Shown: positions 52,838 to 62,669, counted from the stretch's first letter. The stretch is 64,000 bases of DNA from Lentibacter algarum (GCF_018860975.1 NZ_JAHKQI010000002.1:310001-374000); one strand, 5' to 3'. Program-made: numbers and translations. The notes: a model not told the origin generated them from the sequence alone.

Positions 52838-55030
52838 TTGAAACCCCCCTTCTTTAAACTTTCAGCAGCTCCGGTTTCAAAAAAAGCGCGGGAAACGGCG
52901 CGCGCTCTGACGCCGCCCCATACTGTCATGCCAAGAGAGCTTTGGCGCCGTATCGAGGCTGCAAAGCGCTGCGCGAAACCGGCGCTCTACCCCCGCGAGT
53001 ATGGCCGGATCAAACCGTATTTTGATGTAGAGTATTATCTAACGCGTTACCCGGATATCGCGTTGGCTTGGATAGACCCGATCGCACATTACATTCGCGC
53101 CGGTGCCGCCGAAGGCCGCTGCCCGCATCCGTCGTTTACCGCGCAGGCCGACCAAGCGCAGCCGCAAGACGCGCGGGTAACTGCGTTCGGGAAATGGGTT
53201 CAGCAAGGGTGCCCTGATCTGCCTCTGGTGGCTACGCAAGAGCAATGCCCCCTCACGCCCATTGAGGGCACAGCCTGGGCGCGCGCAGAACGCTTGTTTG
53301 ATGCCACAGACGTGCCGCACTACGGCGCAAGGCTGCACAAGCATGTTCTGGCCGCTTGGATGAACGAAAGCCCTCCGGGATTTGAAGAGGAATACTACCT
53401 CATCAAACCACATTTTGACATTGCCTACTACCTGTCACGCAGCCCGGATCTGATCGAAAAGAACCTTGACCCCGTGGCGCATTTCCTGCGCGCTGGCGCT
53501 GATGAAGCCCGTGATCCGCAGGCGGGGTTTTCTGAGCGGGGCTTTGCAAGGCGCTACCCTGATCTTGTCCAACAAGGGCAAAGCGCTTTCGCGGCATGGA
53601 TTCGCGCAGGGCAGGGCGAAGACCTGATCACGAGCGCCTATGATGACATTGCCGAACTCGCCGCAGCAATGAAGCTCGTGCCTATCACAGCGCAAAAGCT
53701 GCACCGTGAAACGCAAGCTGACGTCGGCCAGCGGCTCGCTTTCGGGGAGCTTGGCAAGCAAGTGAAAGCCGCCGCCGAGCTAGACCCGCTGATCGCTCAA
53801 AGCTGGCCCGAGGCGCTGGATTTGCGTGTTGCCCCGTTCAACTCGGCGCTGACGGTCAGCCGCACCATCGACATGATGCGCCTGCAAGAGCGGGCCCACC
53901 GCAAGCGCGCGAAAGCGGTTGTCTTGGTCAACCGTCCTCGCTGGGGCAGTGGCCGTCGCATGGAAGGTTACATCGCGCATGCTCTGGCCGAGATCTACGG
54001 CGCCCACGAGGTGGTTGTGATGACAACGGAAGTGGGCGGCGATACGCCAAAAGGCCGGATGCCCGAGGGTATCAGACTTGTTGATATGTCTGACATCCGC
54101 AGCGCCGCACCAGAAAAGCAACGGCTTTTGTTTGAGTTCCTGCGCAGCCTGCGGCCCGAGGTTGTGTTCAATATCAACAGTCGCACGTGCTGGGATATGC
54201 TGAAACCTTATGGAAAAGCCCTTTGCCGCGAAACCCGTGTTGTTGGCGGCTTGTTTTGTGCTGAACAATCAGTGACAGGCTTTTGGACAGGCTACCCCGT
54301 GCACCGCTTTTACCGTCACCTTGGTAAGCTGCACGCTGTTTGCACTGACAGTCATGCGCTGGTCAGCGAGCTCTCCGAGCGATATCAGCTGCCGCCGGAA
54401 AGTGCGGCCAAGCTGCATGTGCTCTCGGCTCCGGTTGACGCCAGCATCCCCATTGCTGAGGCGCCCGCCGCTGCCAACCCGCGCAAAAAAGTGTTTTGGT
54501 CGGGCCGGTTTGATCCGCAGAAACGTGTTGATATCGCCTACAAAATCGCCGAGGCGATGCCCGATGTCGACTTTCACATGTGGGGAGAGAAGTTTCTCAA
54601 GGCGGGGCATCAGGGCCTAGCACCAGCGCCGGACAATGTGACCTTTGAAGGCAAATACGCCAGCTTTGATGCGCTCCCGATCGAAACAGCAGACCTTTGG
54701 CTTTACACCTCCGAATGGGACGGTGTGCCCTCTATTCTGCTGGAAGTGGCGATGACGGGGCTGCCGATCGTCGGCGCTCATGTTGGAGGCACTGGTGAGG
54801 TGCTGAAGGCGGGCCTGTCGCAGCCCATAGCGCCCTTCGATGATGTAGCGGCATTTGTCGCCGCGATACGCCAGACGCTTGCGGAGCCTCAAGCGGCGCG
54901 CAATCAGGCGGCAAAGCTGCGGGACGCCCTTATTGCCGAGCGCACCGAGGCGGCATACTTGCAGGCGGTCAAGGTTATCGTTAGTGCGCCTAACGGCTCT
55001 GACGATGCCGAAAGCGAGCGTGAAGCATGA
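52838..55030 (+). CDS. GT4-family glycosyltransferase with repeated N-terminal domain
   Basis: 730 residues if started at TTG 52838 (AAGG upstream); ATG 52928 is an alternative giving about 700. Residues about 60-110 and 180-235 are two copies of one motif (IKPYFDVEYYLTRYPDIALA, DPIAHYIRAGAAEGRCPHP; IKPHFDIAYYLSRSPDLIEK, DPVAHFLRAGADEARDP), a helical module seen before glycosyltransferases. From about residue 360 comes a GT-B fold, with the GT4 signature EWDGVPSILLEVAMTGLPIV and VGGTGEVL. It probably adds a sugar to a surface polysaccharide. First of three overlapping genes. Confidence 0.85.
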   Translation: MKPPFFKLSAAPVSKKARETARALTPPHTVMPRELWRRIEAAKRCAKPALYPREYGRIKPYFDVEYYLTRYPDIALAWIDPIAHYIRAGAAEGRCPHPSFTAQADQAQPQDARVTAFGKWVQQGCPDLPLVATQEQCPLTPIEGTAWARAERLFDATDVPHYGARLHKHVLAAWMNESPPGFEEEYYLIKPHFDIAYYLSRSPDLIEKNLDPVAHFLRAGADEARDPQAGFSERGFARRYPDLVQQGQSAFAAWIRAGQGEDLITSAYDDIAELAAAMKLVPITAQKLHRETQADVGQRLAFGELGKQVKAAAELDPLIAQSWPEALDLRVAPFNSALTVSRTIDMMRLQERAHRKRAKAVVLVNRPRWGSGRRMEGYIAHALAEIYGAHEVVVMTTEVGGDTPKGRMPEGIRLVDMSDIRSAAPEKQRLLFEFLRSLRPEVVFNINSRTCWDMLKPYGKALCRETRVVGGLFCAEQSVTGFWTGYPVHRFYRHLGKLHAVCTDSHALVSELSERYQLPPESAAKLHVLSAPVDASIPIAEAPAAANPRKKVFWSGRFDPQKRVDIAYKIAEAMPDVDFHMWGEKFLKAGHQGLAPAPDNVTFEGKYASFDALPIETADLWLYTSEWDGVPSILLEVAMTGLPIVGAHVGGTGEVLKAGLSQPIAPFDDVAAFVAAIRQTLAEPQAARNQAAKLRDALIAERTEAAYLQAVKVIVSAPNGSDDAESEREA

Positions 55031-55773
55031 GCCAGTTTGACTTGACCCTCGCCATCACAGCACATGCCGAAACCCTCGAGGCCGGCCCTGCAATGCGAAG
55101 CGCCGAACTGGCGATAGCAGCTGTCGAAGAGGCTGGCTTTGCTGTGCAGCGTCTGCTGGGCTTTGACACGCCGACACCACAAACAACGCGCTACTTTGGC
55201 CAACCGCGGTTTGACGCCTGGGAGCGCCACAGCTTCGCTTTTGCTGATCAGGGCGAAACGCGCAGCGCCCTCGCGGACATTGCATCAGGGCGCTATCTTG
55301 CCTTCCTTGATGCTGACGATTTGCTGTCGTCAAACTGGCTGCTTGCGGCCATGACATTGCTTGAAGCCCAGAGCAATGACCGGATGATCGCACACCCCGA
55401 ACTTATCTGGCAGTTCGACGGGTCAAACACGGTTTACACGCAGCCCTCACAGAGCTCGCCACTGTTCACACCGCATCACTTTGCCATGCAAAACTACTAC
55501 GATGCCCTATGCCTCGCTCCGCGTCAGGCTTGGCAAGAGGTGCGCTACGCCCCGCGCGATGTGCAAGCCGGCTACGCCTACGAAGACTGGCAATGGGCGC
55601 TTGAAACCATCGAAGCCGGATGGGAGCACGTCAGCGTGCCCGACACTCTGATTTTCAAGCGCCGGCGAGATGTGTCACAGTCTCAGGCTGCGCGCGCGCG
55701 GCGGGTCAGCATCCGCAGCGTTGCACCGCTGGCGATCGACACTATCGCCGGATTTGGCAGGCAAGAGCGCTAA
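55027..55773 (+). CDS. Glycosyltransferase family 2 protein
   Basis: 248 residues with a GT-A fold. The start ITAHAETLEAGPAMRSAELA replaces the usual nucleotide-binding strand, and FLDADDLLSSNWL supplies the metal-binding DxD. The later part, EDWQWALETIEAGWEHVSVP, matches GT2 acceptor-side motifs. It overlaps the GT4 gene by 4 bases and the sulfotransferase gene by one. Confidence 0.85.
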   Translation: MSQFDLTLAITAHAETLEAGPAMRSAELAIAAVEEAGFAVQRLLGFDTPTPQTTRYFGQPRFDAWERHSFAFADQGETRSALADIASGRYLAFLDADDLLSSNWLLAAMTLLEAQSNDRMIAHPELIWQFDGSNTVYTQPSQSSPLFTPHHFAMQNYYDALCLAPRQAWQEVRYAPRDVQAGYAYEDWQWALETIEAGWEHVSVPDTLIFKRRRDVSQSQAARARRVSIRSVAPLAIDTIAGFGRQER

Positions 55774-56507
55774 TGAATGCGTCTGAAAGCCTCCAGCCAA
55801 AAATAAGGTTCATCATCTTTTCGATGGCCCGCTCTGGAACGTCCTGGCTGACAACAGCTCTGCGCAGCCATCCAGATATCCTGTGTCACGGCGAGGCTCT
55901 GCTGCCTCGTCATTTTGACAGGCACATTTTCGGCAGTGCCAAGGCGGTCTTGTCAGCAGAGATGTGTGAGCGCGATCCCGTGGCATTCCTTCAGGCGCTA
56001 TACAGCCACAATGACGGTCACGCTGCTGTGGGTTGCAAGGTGTTTCCCGGACACAGCAAAACGGCACAAGCTGCCTTACTTGCAGATCAGAGTATCGCCA
56101 AGATAGTGCTTAAACGCGAGAACGCGCTGGCAGCGTGGTCGTCTTTGTTGACAGCCCGCAAAACCGGACGCTGGAACGCGAACGTGAAAGAGAAGGGGGC
56201 TGACATAAGCAGCCCGGTCATGTTCGAACCTGCCAAGTTCGAGGCCTACCTTAAGCGCCGTGCCCGCTTTTTCAGAAAGATCGACAGGCGCCTACAAGGC
56301 CCACGGCTTAACCTGACCTACGCAACCGACATTATGCAACAGCGTGCCCGTCCTGTGCTCGAGTTTCTCGGGGTGCCAGCCGAGGTAACGCTATCGTCTG
56401 ACAAGCGCAAAATGCTCGGGCGTTCGATCACTGAACGGTTTGAGAACACTGAGGAGCTAGCCGCCTACCTCAAAGAAACAGGGCGTGCCGGTTGGGCCTA
56501 CGAATAG
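55773..56507 (+). CDS. Sulfotransferase family protein
   Basis: 244 residues from ATG at 55773 (TAATG junction). The 5'-phosphosulfate-binding loop is IFSMARSGTSWLTTAL. A 3'-phosphate region follows (KIVLKRENALAAWSSLLTAR), where LKRxN matches the family's RxP/S-type contact. It would transfer sulfate from PAPS to a glycan; with two glycosyltransferases upstream, sulfation of a surface polysaccharide is likely. Its stop lies 3 bases from the convergent manC stop. Confidence 0.82.
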   Translation: MNASESLQPKIRFIIFSMARSGTSWLTTALRSHPDILCHGEALLPRHFDRHIFGSAKAVLSAEMCERDPVAFLQALYSHNDGHAAVGCKVFPGHSKTAQAALLADQSIAKIVLKRENALAAWSSLLTARKTGRWNANVKEKGADISSPVMFEPAKFEAYLKRRARFFRKIDRRLQGPRLNLTYATDIMQQRARPVLEFLGVPAEVTLSSDKRKMLGRSITERFENTEELAAYLKETGRAGWAYE

Positions 56508-56510
56508 CTC

Positions 56511-57947
56511 TTAACCCTTGCTACCTTGCCCGCGCGAATAGACATCCTCATAGCGAATGATGTCATCTTCTCCAAGATAAGAGCCTGTCTGAACTTCAAT
56601 CAAAACCATCGGCACTTTGCCGGGGTTTTCCATCCGGTGAACTGCACCAAGGGGGATGTAGACGCTCTCGTTTTCAGACAGAAGCTTGACCTCGTCATCA
56701 ACCGTCACCTTGGCCGTGCCATGCACAACGATCCAGTGTTCCGAGCGGTGATGGTGACTTTGTAGACTCAGCGCCGCACCGGGTTTGACAACAATGCGCT
56801 TCACTTGAAAGCGGTCAGACAAGGCGAGCGTTTCAAAGTTGCCCCACGGGCGATGATCACGCAGGAACAACTCCGCCTGTTTTGCGTCACGCTTCTTCAA
56901 CGCTGTTACGGCAAGCTTCACGTCCTGCGCGCGAGTTTGATCTGCAACAAGCACAGCGTCCTTCATCGCCACAACGATGATGTCTTTTACACCGATAGCA
57001 ACAAGCTCTTGGTCGTCGGCCTCGGCACGCAGCAGGGTGTTGTCACAGTCGATCGCGGTGGTGTTGCCCGAAGTCGAAACCCCGCGCGCGTCTTGTTCCA
57101 TCTCCGAGAGCACAGCACTCCAACTTCCCAGATCAGACCAACCAGCGCCGAACGGCACCACCGAGAGATTCTCGCTCTTTTCCATCACCGCAAAGTCGAT
57201 AGAAACGTTCTCGGCTTGCGCCCAAGGCGTCGGTGCAAGGCGCAAGAATCCGAGGTCGGCTTCCGCTTCATCTACGGCCTTTGAAACAGGCTCGACAAGT
57301 GCAGCAGCATGGGTCTCAAATGCGGCTTTCATGTCTTTCGCGGCAAACAGAAAGATCCCTGCATTCCACAGGAAATTGCCAGCTTTCAGCATCTCTTCGG
57401 CGCGCTTGGTGTCGGGCTTTTCAACAAAACGCGACAAGGCGACAGTCTCGCCGTTTGGTGTCGGGCCAGCGAGCTCAAGATAACCATAGCCGGTTTCGGG
57501 CCGGTCAGGCGTTATGCCAAATGTCACCATCTGCCCCTTTGAGACAGCACTTAGGCCTTGCGCAGCAGCTTTCGAGAAAGCGTCAGCATCAGGAATAACA
57601 TGATCAGAGGGCGCGACAAGCAAGGTGCTGTCGGCATCTTGCGAAAGCGCATAAAGCGTCGCCGCCAATACCGCAGGCGCGGTGTTACGCCCTTCCGGCT
57701 CGATCAGAACTGCGCCCGGATCAATGCCGATTTCGTGCAGCTGTTCGGTCACAATAAAGCGAAAGTCGGAACCGGTGATGATCACAGGCGCATTATACTG
57801 CTCACCTGACAACCGTTTGACGGCGGCCTGAAACAGCGTCTCTTCGCCCAACAACTTGGTAAACTGCTTCGGGTAGCTTTTACGCGACAATGGCCAAAGC
57901 CGTGTGCCCGACCCGCCGGCAAGGATAACAGGTGTAATTTTGGTCAT
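56511..57947 (-). CDS. manC: Mannose-1-phosphate guanylyltransferase / mannose-6-phosphate isomerase
   Basis: 478 residues from ATG at 57947, with GGAGAG 6 bases upstream. The N-terminal nucleotidyltransferase has VILAGGSGTRLWPLSRKSYP, with GGSGTRLWP as GTP-binding loop, and FVEKPD. The C-terminal cupin-type isomerase domain has LQSHHHRSEHWIVVHGTAKV. It makes GDP-mannose, the precursor used by Gmd and Fcl encoded in this region. Confidence 0.93.
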   Translation of the reverse strand: MTKITPVILAGGSGTRLWPLSRKSYPKQFTKLLGEETLFQAAVKRLSGEQYNAPVIITGSDFRFIVTEQLHEIGIDPGAVLIEPEGRNTAPAVLAATLYALSQDADSTLLVAPSDHVIPDADAFSKAAAQGLSAVSKGQMVTFGITPDRPETGYGYLELAGPTPNGETVALSRFVEKPDTKRAEEMLKAGNFLWNAGIFLFAAKDMKAAFETHAAALVEPVSKAVDEAEADLGFLRLAPTPWAQAENVSIDFAVMEKSENLSVVPFGAGWSDLGSWSAVLSEMEQDARGVSTSGNTTAIDCDNTLLRAEADDQELVAIGVKDIIVVAMKDAVLVADQTRAQDVKLAVTALKKRDAKQAELFLRDHRPWGNFETLALSDRFQVKRIVVKPGAALSLQSHHHRSEHWIVVHGTAKVTVDDEVKLLSENESVYIPLGAVHRMENPGKVPMVLIEVQTGSYLGEDDIIRYEDVYSRGQGSKG

Positions 57948-58036
57948 AGTTACTCTCCAACAAACGCTCGCAGCCCGTGATCCTGTTCTATGGGTCAGTG
58001 GTGTTTTCTGCAACTGCTGCTTTCGCGTAGCCCCAC

Positions 58037-58642
58037 TTAACGCTGGGCTACCGCGATGAAATTGCAGGTCATATAGCTTTCAAGATGTTCGCGATACCCC
58101 GCAAGCCTGATCGGGCCGAGCGGCGAGATGCGGTAGAGCTGAAAACCTCGCGCCGCGAAGAACTGAAAAAAATCGCGAAAAAAAGTGCGCGTGTCGATGT
58201 TACATCTGCCAAACTCGAACTGCACCGCGCTACAGCGTTCAAGCACCGAGTTAGCACCTTGCAAAACCTCAAGTTCATGCCCTTCGACATCAAGTTTCAA
58301 AACATCAACAGGCAGTGCCGCGAAATGTTGCAAAGCCACCTCGTCACAGGTGCGCACCTGCACGTCAGGATAGCTTTCAAAGCGCTCCGACAAAATCGGT
58401 TGGTTCAAGCTACTCGGTTCGACCATAACAATACGCGCCTCAGGAAACAGCGCCAGCTAGGCCGCAGTGTAGTCTCCCTGTGCGGCCCCAACATCCATAA
58501 TGGTTACAGGGTCACGACCCAGCAATTGACGCACCTGCTTTACCTAGGTGTCGGTCGTAAATGCCCCGCCCCGCTTGCCAATCATTTCTTGCGCCTTGGC
58601 TTCCAGCTTCAACCAATATTGTGGGGAGGGTTCGTCTGACAT
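58037..58642 (-). pseudogene. FkbM-family methyltransferase gene with two in-frame TAG codons
   Basis: A continuous frame of 202 codons from ATG 58642 to TAA 58037, interrupted by TAG at codon 33 (58546-58544) and codon 62 (58459-58457), with no frameshift. The parts read MSDEPSPQYWLKLEAKAQEM; VTIMDVGAAQGDYTAA, then LALFPEARIVMVEPSS; VDVLKLDVEGHELEVLQGAN, all typical of FkbM methyltransferases (VGAxxG, VEP, KLDVEG). Both stops could derive from CAG by one C-to-T change. Likely a recent pseudogene; base-calling error or readthrough are alternatives. Confidence 0.8.
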
Positions 58643-58699
58643 GGGCGTCTCCAATGCTTGCGTTGCAGCCTAGTTCACCGCCAATGCCAGACAGTCTCT

Positions 58700-59752
58700 T
58701 TAGGCGAATGCGTAAAACTGGCTGATCGACATAGAGTGCCGTCCTTGCGCTTGAAGGCGAATAAACCGCGTCTTCGCATTGATATCAATGCGCTTGATAA
58801 GCGAAGTCGAAGTGCGCTTTTCTTCGGTTTCAAGTGTGCAAATCGTGGTCCACGTCTCACCATCATCACTGATTTTCACGTCGATGGGGTGAGGCGGTCT
58901 GCGCCGCAGCCTTCTATCCAACCAGAAAGCGTGCGACACGTTTTGGACAGTCCCTAGGTCAATTTGCCACCAGGGTTGATCTTCGACACCTGTTCGAGCG
59001 CCATTTCCCTGCCTAAAACTATTCGTCAATGCCTGATTAGCGGAGTTGATTTCTTTGTTTTGCAATGTGCTGCTTTGTGTGGCTTCGCATCCCGCCTGAA
59101 TGCACTGGTTTGTTTCGCTCTCGAACAGAAACGTATTCCGCGCGTATAGGGCGTTGCCCCAGTCCATTATGTTGATGTCGAGGTTCTTTAGGCCAAAACC
59201 GAGGCTCTTCATGTAAGCGTCAATCTGTTCAAGCGTTGCGCCGCCTTTATAGATGGGCTCGATTGCTGCCTCCACGTAGACAAAATCTACATGTTTTTCG
59301 AGAAAGTTTTTCGCTCCATGCAAGACTTTCAAATCGGCGCCCTGAGTATCAACCGCAAGGCAGTTATACTTCTGCGCGTTGCTATCCGTGCCCACCAAGG
59401 CATCTACCGTAGTTGTCTTGAGACGGATGGTTTTATCGAACGCGATATCAGGGTAGTATTTCAAAAGGTCTCCAAGAGGTAAGAGACTGGAATTGTCTCC
59501 CGTTCCGTTAGAGACATTAAAGTCAACAATCTCGCCAACGGTATCGCTGCAGCACTCCTGAAGACAGGTAAATGGCGCTCCAACCTCTTCGATCTTTTTA
59601 CGCACTTCCGCAACCAGCTCTGGGATAGGTTCTACAAACATTACGTTGTCGGTTTCTCGAAAGTACTCGTCAATTTCTTGTCCACGATTTGCTCCAACGT
59701 GAACGATCCCCTTAATAGGAACTCCGTATCGGTTAATCAAAGTTGTCGACAT
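58700..59752 (-). CDS. FkbM-family methyltransferase fused to a discoidin-like (F5/8 type C) domain
   Basis: 350 residues. Residues about 1-225 are an FkbM methyltransferase (GIVHVGANRGQEIDEYFRET, NVMFVEPIPELV, CLAVDTQGADLKVLHGAKN). Residues about 228-350 form a discoidin/galactose-binding-like beta-sandwich (DQPWWQIDLGTVQNVSHAFW, PHPIDVKISDDGETWTTIC, FIRLQAQGRHSMSISQFY). The carbohydrate-binding module may target O-methylation of a glycan. It neighbours a second, broken FkbM gene and the fucosyltransferase-like gene on the same strand. Confidence 0.85.
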   Translation of the reverse strand: MSTTLINRYGVPIKGIVHVGANRGQEIDEYFRETDNVMFVEPIPELVAEVRKKIEEVGAPFTCLQECCSDTVGEIVDFNVSNGTGDNSSLLPLGDLLKYYPDIAFDKTIRLKTTTVDALVGTDSNAQKYNCLAVDTQGADLKVLHGAKNFLEKHVDFVYVEAAIEPIYKGGATLEQIDAYMKSLGFGLKNLDINIMDWGNALYARNTFLFESETNQCIQAGCEATQSSTLQNKEINSANQALTNSFRQGNGARTGVEDQPWWQIDLGTVQNVSHAFWLDRRLRRRPPHPIDVKISDDGETWTTICTLETEEKRTSTSLIKRIDINAKTRFIRLQAQGRHSMSISQFYAFA

Positions 59753-59767
59753 TTCTATACCCTACTC

Positions 59768-61099
59768 TCAGAATTTGTATTTTTGATCCAAGCCTTTTGT
59801 GTCTTTAAATGGGTCTTCTTGACCCAAAGCACAAAGCGCTGTCTTCAAGCAAAAGCGAGCCGCTTGGCTCTCGCCATCAGCCCCTTTTCTCAACGTTTCC
59901 AAAAAGACTGAAACTGACAAATCACGCCTATTTGGATGAACCTTAGTCAAAATCCGCTGCAAATTCGCGCGCGTTTCAGTGTCATCAGTGAGAAGCTCAT
60001 GCAGTATTTTGTCACCTTGCGAAACCTTGCCTTGCTCAAAATAGCTACATGCCAAAGATAGACTGTAGAAAGGGTTGCCCGGATCGTTTTGCAATGCGAT
60101 GTCAAGCATTTCGAATTGTTCTTGCGTGAAGGCAATAGCTGTTTTTTGAAGGAAAAAGAGATAGCGGCAAGCAAAAGCACGGACGAGCGGGTGCAGTTCG
60201 TCAGTATTCTTGTCTCGCCGTATCGAACTTACCAACACCTCAGCGGCAAGATGCTTATTCATTGCGTGGAACGGTTGCTCATACTCGACTGCCCCCGCCA
60301 TCGATGCAAGCAGGGCCAACCCGCTATTTCCACAGATTATTTTTTGTGCGCGGCTCATCAGCGCTACATCATGAAGTGCCTGCGCTTCTGCGCTGTCACC
60401 TAGGCAGCCACCCAAAGATTCTGATACAATTGCGCCATTATCTTTGGTCAGCCAAGTTCTCAAGGGCAAATCTTGTCCGAAAAGAACAGTATCGTGTCCG
60501 CGTTCAAGTTCGGTCACAATACTGTGCTCAATAATCGGATAGGGAATAACTTTTACGCGGAAATCATCGCCATATCGATATCGGCCATACACCATATCGC
60601 CCGACCTGACGTGTATCGCTGTGAAGTTCTCTGGAACAGGCAGGGCCATTGCATGCTCCCAAGCGTTGTGGCAGTTTTGAGAAAACTCAATCCGCTTGAA
60701 TGCTTTAGCATAGAGTTCGGGAAGCTCTTCTTTAGCGAATACACCACCAGTTTGCCTTTCCAGCGGATTCTGGTTGACCTGCACAACAAGAGCACCACCA
60801 GTTTCGCCATTCTCAAGTTCCGCCAGAGCGTCTTTCAGTGAGGTAAAGCGGTAGGCGTCACACTCTTGCCTGTTAATCAGATGTGACGCTACAAAAGCCG
60901 AGCTGAACGTGTTTTTAGCGTCCGCAATTGCATGGAACTTCTCCACTTCCTTGCCAAGCATGTGCCACGTAAAACGCACCGTTCCTTGATAGCGCTCAGC
61001 CAGCACAAAAGCGTTACAGAGCGCTCTCAAACGTTCACCAAAGCCGTCTTTTTTATCTACAACAAATATAGGGCCAACTTTGGCCTTCGTTTCCGTCAT
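59768..61099 (-). CDS. Fucosyltransferase-like protein with TPR-like C-terminus
   Basis: 443 residues. The N-terminal FGERLRALCNAFVLAERYQG corresponds to the NRLxALxxAxxLAxxxG start of bacterial fucosyltransferases. HVRSGDMVYGRYRYGDD resembles the HxRxGD donor-binding motif of O-/alpha-1,6-fucosyltransferases, and ALMSRAQKIICGNSGLALLA matches the later nucleotide site. Residues about 330-440 are helical, TPR-like (NPFYSLSLACSYFEQGKVSQ). GDP-fucose synthesis genes lie just upstream in the same direction. It overlaps the methyltransferase gene by 4 bases. Confidence 0.6.
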   Translation of the reverse strand: MTETKAKVGPIFVVDKKDGFGERLRALCNAFVLAERYQGTVRFTWHMLGKEVEKFHAIADAKNTFSSAFVASHLINRQECDAYRFTSLKDALAELENGETGGALVVQVNQNPLERQTGGVFAKEELPELYAKAFKRIEFSQNCHNAWEHAMALPVPENFTAIHVRSGDMVYGRYRYGDDFRVKVIPYPIIEHSIVTELERGHDTVLFGQDLPLRTWLTKDNGAIVSESLGGCLGDSAEAQALHDVALMSRAQKIICGNSGLALLASMAGAVEYEQPFHAMNKHLAAEVLVSSIRRDKNTDELHPLVRAFACRYLFFLQKTAIAFTQEQFEMLDIALQNDPGNPFYSLSLACSYFEQGKVSQGDKILHELLTDDTETRANLQRILTKVHPNRRDLSVSVFLETLRKGADGESQAARFCLKTALCALGQEDPFKDTKGLDQKYKF

Positions 61100-61653
61100 G
61101 CTTTCACAGCTTCGATGTTCAATGACACAAGGCGCCCGTTTTCTTTGTCCATGTGCGGCAAATAAGCCTGTGAATAATCGTCGATGTGGGAGTGTTCGGT
61201 TTTCGTCCAGTCCCAGAGGCGCGTTTCTGCAAAACCGACTTCCTTGAGTGCCTTGCTCAGGTCGGCCTCGTCAAAGATCATGCCGTGGAAGTCATACTGA
61301 TCACGTTGTCCGCCAGTCACCAGACCGCGCACATCTTCGATGCCACGGGGCAGATTGCCCGACATGTAAAGCTCTGCCGCAGCGCCGAAATCAGGAACGG
61401 CCAGACGCAGAACGCCTCCTGGCGCGAGAACGCGGAACCATTCCGCCAGCGCCTCTTTGTAGGTGTGGCGCCCGAAGTGCTCGAGTAGGTGGCAGGCGTA
61501 AACCAGCTTGGCGCTGTTATCAGGGATGAACGAAAGGTCTTCGACGCGGCCAACGTGGTCGATATGAGGGAACTCCAGCGCATCGACGTGAAACCATCCT
61601 TCAATATGCTTCTGGCCACAACCGAGGTGGATCTTCTCAAACTTATTATTCAT
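61096..61653 (-). CDS. Class I SAM-dependent methyltransferase
   Basis: 185 residues with motif I KIHLGCGQKHIEGWFHVDAL, the acidic and post-I region DLSFIPDNSAKLVYACHLLE, HF, and motif III LAPGGVLRLAVPDFG. This is the small methyltransferase type common in polysaccharide clusters. It probably methylates a sugar or sugar nucleotide. The gene lies between fcl and the fucosyltransferase-like gene. Confidence 0.85.
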   Translation of the reverse strand: MNNKFEKIHLGCGQKHIEGWFHVDALEFPHIDHVGRVEDLSFIPDNSAKLVYACHLLEHFGRHTYKEALAEWFRVLAPGGVLRLAVPDFGAAAELYMSGNLPRGIEDVRGLVTGGQRDQYDFHGMIFDEADLSKALKEVGFAETRLWDWTKTEHSHIDDYSQAYLPHMDKENGRLVSLNIEAVKA

Positions 61654-61727
61654 TTCTCATCCTTTTTAAGGCTCAAGTACTATTTAACAATTGTCTTGCA
61701 GCCTTAGCACCACAAAACCGGTTTAGC

Positions 61728-62669
61728 CTAGCGGCTCTCTTCATATTCTTTTATCGTGCGGCGCAGGCCTTCTGCCATGCCGATCTTAGCTCGCCAGCCA
61801 AGGGCGTGCAATTTTGAACTGTCCATAAGCTTACGTGGCGTGCCGTCGGGCTTGGTCGCATCGAAAACCAGCGCACCCTCAAACCCTGCTTCTTTCACAA
61901 TCGTAGCAGCAAGGTCGCCAATGCTGATCTCTTCGCCAGAGCCAACATTCACGTGGTCGTAATCTGAATAATTCTGCATCAAAAAGACAAGCGCGTCGGC
62001 AAGATCGTCGGCGTGCAAAAACTCACGCAGAGGTGTGCCTGACCCCCACACTTCAAGCTGCTTTTGGCCGCTGTCGCGCGCTTCAAGCGTCTTGCGCAAT
62101 AGCGCTGGCAAAACATGGCTGGTGCGCAAATCATAGTTGTCGCCAGTGCCATAAAGGTTGGTTGGCATGGCCGAGATAAAATCAGCGCCGTGCTGCTTGC
62201 GATAGGCCTGACAAAGCTTGATCCCTGCAATCTTAGCAATCGCATACCACTCGTTTGTCGGCTCGAGCGGCCCGGTCAAGAGCGCGTCTTCACGCATCGG
62301 TTGTTCGGCGAGCTTGGGGTAAATACAGCTCGAGCCTAGAAACATGAGTTTCTCGACACCGGTATCAAAAGACGCCTTGATGACGTTGGCTTCGATCATC
62401 AGGTTGTCATAGAGAAAGTCGGCAGGTGCGGTGTCATTCGCCAGAATTCCTCCGACTTTAGCCGCAGCCAGAAAAACCGCATCAGGCTTTTCCCGCCCGA
62501 ACCAGTCAGTCACCGAGGCTTGGTTGCGCAGGTCCATAACGTCCCTGCCGGCGGTTAACACCTCACAACCCTCACCCGCGAGCCGGCGGCATACGGCACT
62601 GCCGACCATCCCGCGATGACCAGCAACAAAAACGCGCTTACCCTTGAGCGAGTAACCCGTATCAGCCAT
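61728..62669 (-). CDS. fcl: GDP-L-fucose synthase
   Basis: 313 residues from ATG at 62669, which overlaps the gmd stop by 8 bases. NADP-binding [20 protein letters not shown], a Ser/Tyr/Lys catalytic set ([27 protein letters not shown]) and [14 protein letters not shown] identify WcaG/Fcl. It epimerises and reduces GDP-4-keto-6-deoxymannose to GDP-L-fucose. Confidence 0.93.
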   Translation of the reverse strand: MADTGYSLKGKRVFVAGHRGMVGSAVCRRLAGEGCEVLTAGRDVMDLRNQASVTDWFGREKPDAVFLAAAKVGGILANDTAPADFLYDNLMIEANVIKASFDTGVEKLMFLGSSCIYPKLAEQPMREDALLTGPLEPTNEWYAIAKIAGIKLCQAYRKQHGADFISAMPTNLYGTGDNYDLRTSHVLPALLRKTLEARDSGQKQLEVWGSGTPLREFLHADDLADALVFLMQNYSDYDHVNVGSGEEISIGDLAATIVKEAGFEGALVFDATKPDGTPRKLMDSSKLHALGWRAKIGMAEGLRRTIKEYEESR

